Of a stretch of 10,338 bases of DNA, positions 8,592 to 10,338 are shown piece by piece (the first letter of the stretch is position 1; each line of letters begins with the position of its first letter). Source of the stretch: Deltaproteobacteria bacterium (GTDB lineage: Bacteria > Myxococcota_A > Polyangia > JAAYKL01); contig JAABTR010000162.1 of assembly GCA_011389755.1 (NCBI GenBank), positions 1 to 10,338 of the forward strand. The letters are read 5' to 3'. Below the pieces are notes generated by a model. That model saw only the letters and a list, made by a program, of their open reading frames with translations, was not told the DNA's origin and searched no databases. The translations under genes were made by a program, and so were the position numbers.

Positions 8592-10132
8592 AAAACAGCA
8601 CCGAAAGCTCGATGCAACAAAGAGCGGCCGGCATCTTGTGTCACATAAGCTCCCTGCCCGGCCCCGAAGGGGTGGGCACACTGGGCGCCGGGGCGCACAG
8701 CTTCATCGATCAGATCGCCGCGTGCGGTCTCAGCCTCTGGCAGATCCTGCCGCTGAATCCGCCGGTGGGCGGCAATTCCCCCTATTCGTCTTGGTCGGCG
8801 TTCGCGGCAAACCCCGTGTTCATCGACCTTCGAGAGCTAGTGCGCGACGATCTCCTCCTGCCCGAAGAAGTGCAGCATCAGCCCCGCTCCCAGCCGGGAA
8901 GGGTCGACTTCGCGGCGGCCTGGCAGCACAAAGCTTTGCTGCTCGCCAAAGCGGCGGCGAGGCTCTTGAGCGATGAAAAGGAGCACCCGCTGCGCGGATC
9001 TTTCGAGCTCTTTTGCAAAAGTCATCGCGACTGGCTCGACGACGCCGCGCTTTTTGGAGCCATCGCCGAGCGCACCGGCACCTTCGAGTGGTGGAAGTGG
9101 CCCGATGAGCTTCGATCTCGGGGGCAAGGGCCGCTGAAAAAGGTCCGCGCCCAGCTGTCGGGGGCCCTTGAGCGACACCAGGAGCTGCACAAGGCGCTGC
9201 AGTTCTTATTCGACCGGCAGTGGAGCGCCCTGCGGGACCACGCCAAAGAAAGGGGGGTGATCATCATCGGCGACATGCCCCTCTACGTGTCGCGCTCCTG
9301 CGCCGACGTGTGGGCCCGCCCCGACCTGTTCGATCTGGACGGGCAGCTGCGCCCCCGGCGGGTCTCGGGCGTGCCGCCGGACGACTTCAGCGCCACGGGG
9401 CAGCTCTGGGGACACCCGCTCTACAACTGGGGCGCCTGCAAAAAAGAAGGCTACGCCTGGTGGATCGCGCGGCTTAGGCGCGCTTTGGAGCTGACGCAGG
9501 TGGTGCGGCTCGACCACTTCCGCGGCTTGTCCGACTACTGGGCCGTGCCACAGGGAAGCGAAACCGCGGCCACGGGAAAATGGGAGCCCGGGCCGGGCGC
9601 CGCTTTTTTGCAATCCGTGGGCGAGGCGCTCGGGAGGCTGCCGTTTATCGCCGAGGACTTGGGGGATATCGACGAAGAGGTTTTGGCCCTGCGCGACCAG
9701 TTCTGTCTCCCGGGCATGGCCGTGCTGCAGTTCGGCTTCGGCGGCGGCGCCGACTCGATACACCTGCCCCACAATCACGTCCGAAACCAGGTCGTCTATC
9801 CGGGAACCCACGATAACGACACCTTGCACGGCTGGTTGCACTCCTTGGACGAGAACACCCGAATCCACGTGAAGGAATATTTCGGCGCTAGCGGGAGCAG
9901 TCCCGAGACGGCTCGCCGGGTCCTGTGCGCGGCGCTGTCATCAGTGGCGAGCTGGGCCGTTGTGCCGCTCCAGGACTGGCTGGGGCTCGGCAGCGACGCG
10001 CGGCTCAACCGGCCGGGCAGCGTCGGAGCGGACAACTGGAGCTGGAGGTTCGACAGACCTAAGCTCGGACCGCATCTGTGTGAGACGATCCGCCGGCTCT
10101 TGGATCTCTACGGAAGGCGCCCTTTGCTCTGA
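8588..10132 (+). CDS. malQ: 4-alpha-glucanotransferase (amylomaltase, GH77)
   Basis: Cytosolic enzyme that transfers alpha-1,4-glucan segments between maltodextrins, releasing glucose; used in maltose/maltodextrin and glycogen metabolism. The 514-residue length suits the short (Thermus-like) amylomaltase class. Visible GH77 signatures include GILCHISSLPG (15-25), the PVGGNSPYSS block (59-68), DVWARPDLFDLDG (240-252) and GVPPDDFSATGQLWGHPLYN (261-280). The candidate nucleophile is D309 in VVRLDHFRG, the acid/base is E356 in IAEDLG and the third carboxylate is D409 in THDND. The 47-residue gap between the first two equals that of Thermus amylomaltase (D293/E340). The C-terminal RPGSVGADNWSWRF block (475-488) is intact. 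The ATG at 8588 overlaps the preceding stop codon and has SD GGAGGG at 8579-8584. M9 (8612) would match family starts closely but lacks this SD. No other maltose or glycogen gene is in the window, so its substrate source is unknown. Confidence 0.97.
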   Translation: MKNSTESSMQQRAAGILCHISSLPGPEGVGTLGAGAHSFIDQIAACGLSLWQILPLNPPVGGNSPYSSWSAFAANPVFIDLRELVRDDLLLPEEVQHQPRSQPGRVDFAAAWQHKALLLAKAAARLLSDEKEHPLRGSFELFCKSHRDWLDDAALFGAIAERTGTFEWWKWPDELRSRGQGPLKKVRAQLSGALERHQELHKALQFLFDRQWSALRDHAKERGVIIIGDMPLYVSRSCADVWARPDLFDLDGQLRPRRVSGVPPDDFSATGQLWGHPLYNWGACKKEGYAWWIARLRRALELTQVVRLDHFRGLSDYWAVPQGSETAATGKWEPGPGAAFLQSVGEALGRLPFIAEDLGDIDEEVLALRDQFCLPGMAVLQFGFGGGADSIHLPHNHVRNQVVYPGTHDNDTLHGWLHSLDENTRIHVKEYFGASGSSPETARRVLCAALSSVASWAVVPLQDWLGLGSDARLNRPGSVGADNWSWRFDRPKLGPHLCETIRRLLDLYGRRPLL

Positions 10133-10140
10133 AAAGCCAC

Positions 10141-10169
10141 TTGACCGACCGGGCGGGCGGTTATAGCAT
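10141..10169 (+). promoter_or_regulatory. Predicted promoter for the TetR-family regulator
   Basis: TTGACC (10141-10146; 5 of 6) is followed after 17 bp by TAGCAT (10164-10169; 4 of 6, keeping the key first two and last bases). Transcription would begin near 10176, at the left edge of the core operator. An alternative -10 is TATAGC (10162-10167) with a 15-bp spacer. The start lies only about 10 bp after the malQ stop. The -35 overlaps the degenerate operator copy and the -10 overlaps the palindrome, which fits repression by occlusion. Confidence 0.5.
10142..10159. promoter_or_regulatory. Second, degenerate TetR-type operator
   Basis: This 18-bp stretch matches the core of the main palindrome (TGACCGACTGGTCGGTCA, 10176-10193) at 14 of 18 positions. 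The left half-site TGACCGAC is identical, while the right half is degraded (5 of 8). Centre-to-centre distance to the main operator is 34 bp, a little over three helical turns. It overlaps the predicted -35. It could be a weak auxiliary site, or a GC-rich coincidence on the right half. Confidence 0.45.
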
Positions 10170-10204
10170 TATTTATGACCGACTGGTCGGTCATAAATAA
10201 TGCT
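10165..10204. promoter_or_regulatory. Perfect 40-bp palindrome, probable operator of the adjacent TetR-family regulator
   Basis: The arms AGCATTATTTATGACCGAC (10165-10183) and GTCGGTCATAAATAATGCT (10186-10204) are exact reverse complements, separated by TG at 10184-10185. The inner 18 bp, TGACCGACTGGTCGGTCA, is the sort of dyad bound by TetR/AcrR-family dimers. The palindrome ends directly against the SD (GGAG, 10205-10208) of the regulator gene, the classic position for autorepression. There is no T-run after it, so it is not a normal intrinsic terminator, although transcribed malQ RNA would form a strong hairpin here. Confidence 0.85.
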
Positions 10205-10213
10205 GGAGCTTTC

Positions 10214-10338
10214 ATGTCGCCACGGGTTGTGGATAAGGCTGGAAAAAAAAGAGACCTCGCCCTGGCCGCGATACCGATCTTCGGCCGCAAGGGTTTCGAC
10301 AAGACGCGGATGGACGAAGTCGCCAAGGCTGCCGGTGT
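10214..10338 (+). CDS. TetR/AcrR-family transcriptional regulator, N-terminal part (3' end outside window)
   Basis: The ATG at 10214 follows SD GGAG (10205-10208) with 5-nt spacing, and the frame stays open for 41 codons to the window end. The residues include KRDLALAAIPIFGRKGFDKT (12-31) and MDEVAKAAG (33-41), which match the start of the TetR N-terminal helix-turn-helix domain: a basic helix, an xLFxxxGF-like turn, then the first recognition-domain helix ending in AAGV. Such proteins are dimeric repressors with a variable C-terminal ligand domain, which is not visible here. The perfect palindrome just upstream indicates autoregulation. A run of eight As (10243-10250, codons 10-13) sits near the start of the gene. 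Regulated genes other than itself are unknown; malQ ends about 80 bp upstream on the same strand, but its promoter is not at this operator. Confidence 0.85.
   Translation, partial: MSPRVVDKAGKKRDLALAAIPIFGRKGFDKTRMDEVAKAAG

Noticed and set aside
7254..8681. 475-codon minus-strand frame over the membrane protein and the malQ start
   Set aside because: It crosses two well-supported genes, is Arg/Gln/Pro-rich and has no recognisable domain; the + frame has clear membrane segments and an SD.
10165..10204. Palindrome as a mobile-element terminal repeat or attachment site
   Set aside because: No transposase, integrase or target duplication is nearby, and its position against the SD of a TetR gene explains it as an operator.

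Overview
This is a GC-rich bacterial chromosome segment with seven protein-coding genes in tight order. Two are cut or probably cut by the window edges. Gene content and style point to a deltaproteobacterial or Myxococcota-like lineage. The main reasons are a clpX-lon protease pair of that type and a secreted beta-barrel-like protein ending in Asp/Cys-rich thrombospondin type-3 (TSP3) repeats, a hallmark of myxobacterial outer-membrane proteins. The GT-C-like membrane protein with an FHYYFGAKY-type motif, of a kind I recall from deltaproteobacterial genomes, also fits. The lineage call is an inference from protein style, not a measured phylogeny.

Layout. Bases 1-3829 (+ strand) hold the proteostasis block: clpX, with its 5' end probably outside the window, then the ATP-dependent protease gene lon, 79 bp apart. 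Eight bases after lon, a GTG-started gene (3838-4935, +) encodes a probable secreted or outer-membrane protein with C-terminal TSP3 repeats and no OmpA domain. It converges with aspS (4950-6731, - strand), leaving a 14-bp gap. AspS is a full-length bacterial aspartyl-tRNA synthetase with a GTG start set by a strong Shine-Dalgarno (SD). A 240-bp divergent intergenic region (6732-6971) separates aspS from a + strand pair: a polytopic membrane protein that looks like a GT-C-fold glycosyltransferase (6972-8591), overlapping by 4 bp with malQ (8588-10132), a GH77 4-alpha-glucanotransferase.

The window ends with the first 41 codons of a TetR/AcrR-family regulator (from 10214). Its upstream region contains a perfect 40-bp palindrome (two 19-bp arms, 2-bp centre) and a second, degenerate copy of the core site 34 bp upstream, overlapping a plausible promoter. 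This is the clearest regulatory signal in the window and reads as an autoregulatory operator.

How the genes work together: ClpX (with a ClpP presumably encoded nearby) and Lon are the two cytosolic AAA+ protein-degradation machines. AspS serves translation. The membrane glycosyltransferase and MalQ are translationally coupled, which suggests a shared role in glycan or glucan metabolism. What the TetR regulator controls lies beyond the window. No RNA genes, insertion sequences, CRISPR arrays or phage genes are visible. Most of the window is core chromosome. The less ordinary parts are the TSP3 protein, the GT-C/malQ pair and the palindromic operator. I do not see convincing evidence of a novel defence or mobile system here.
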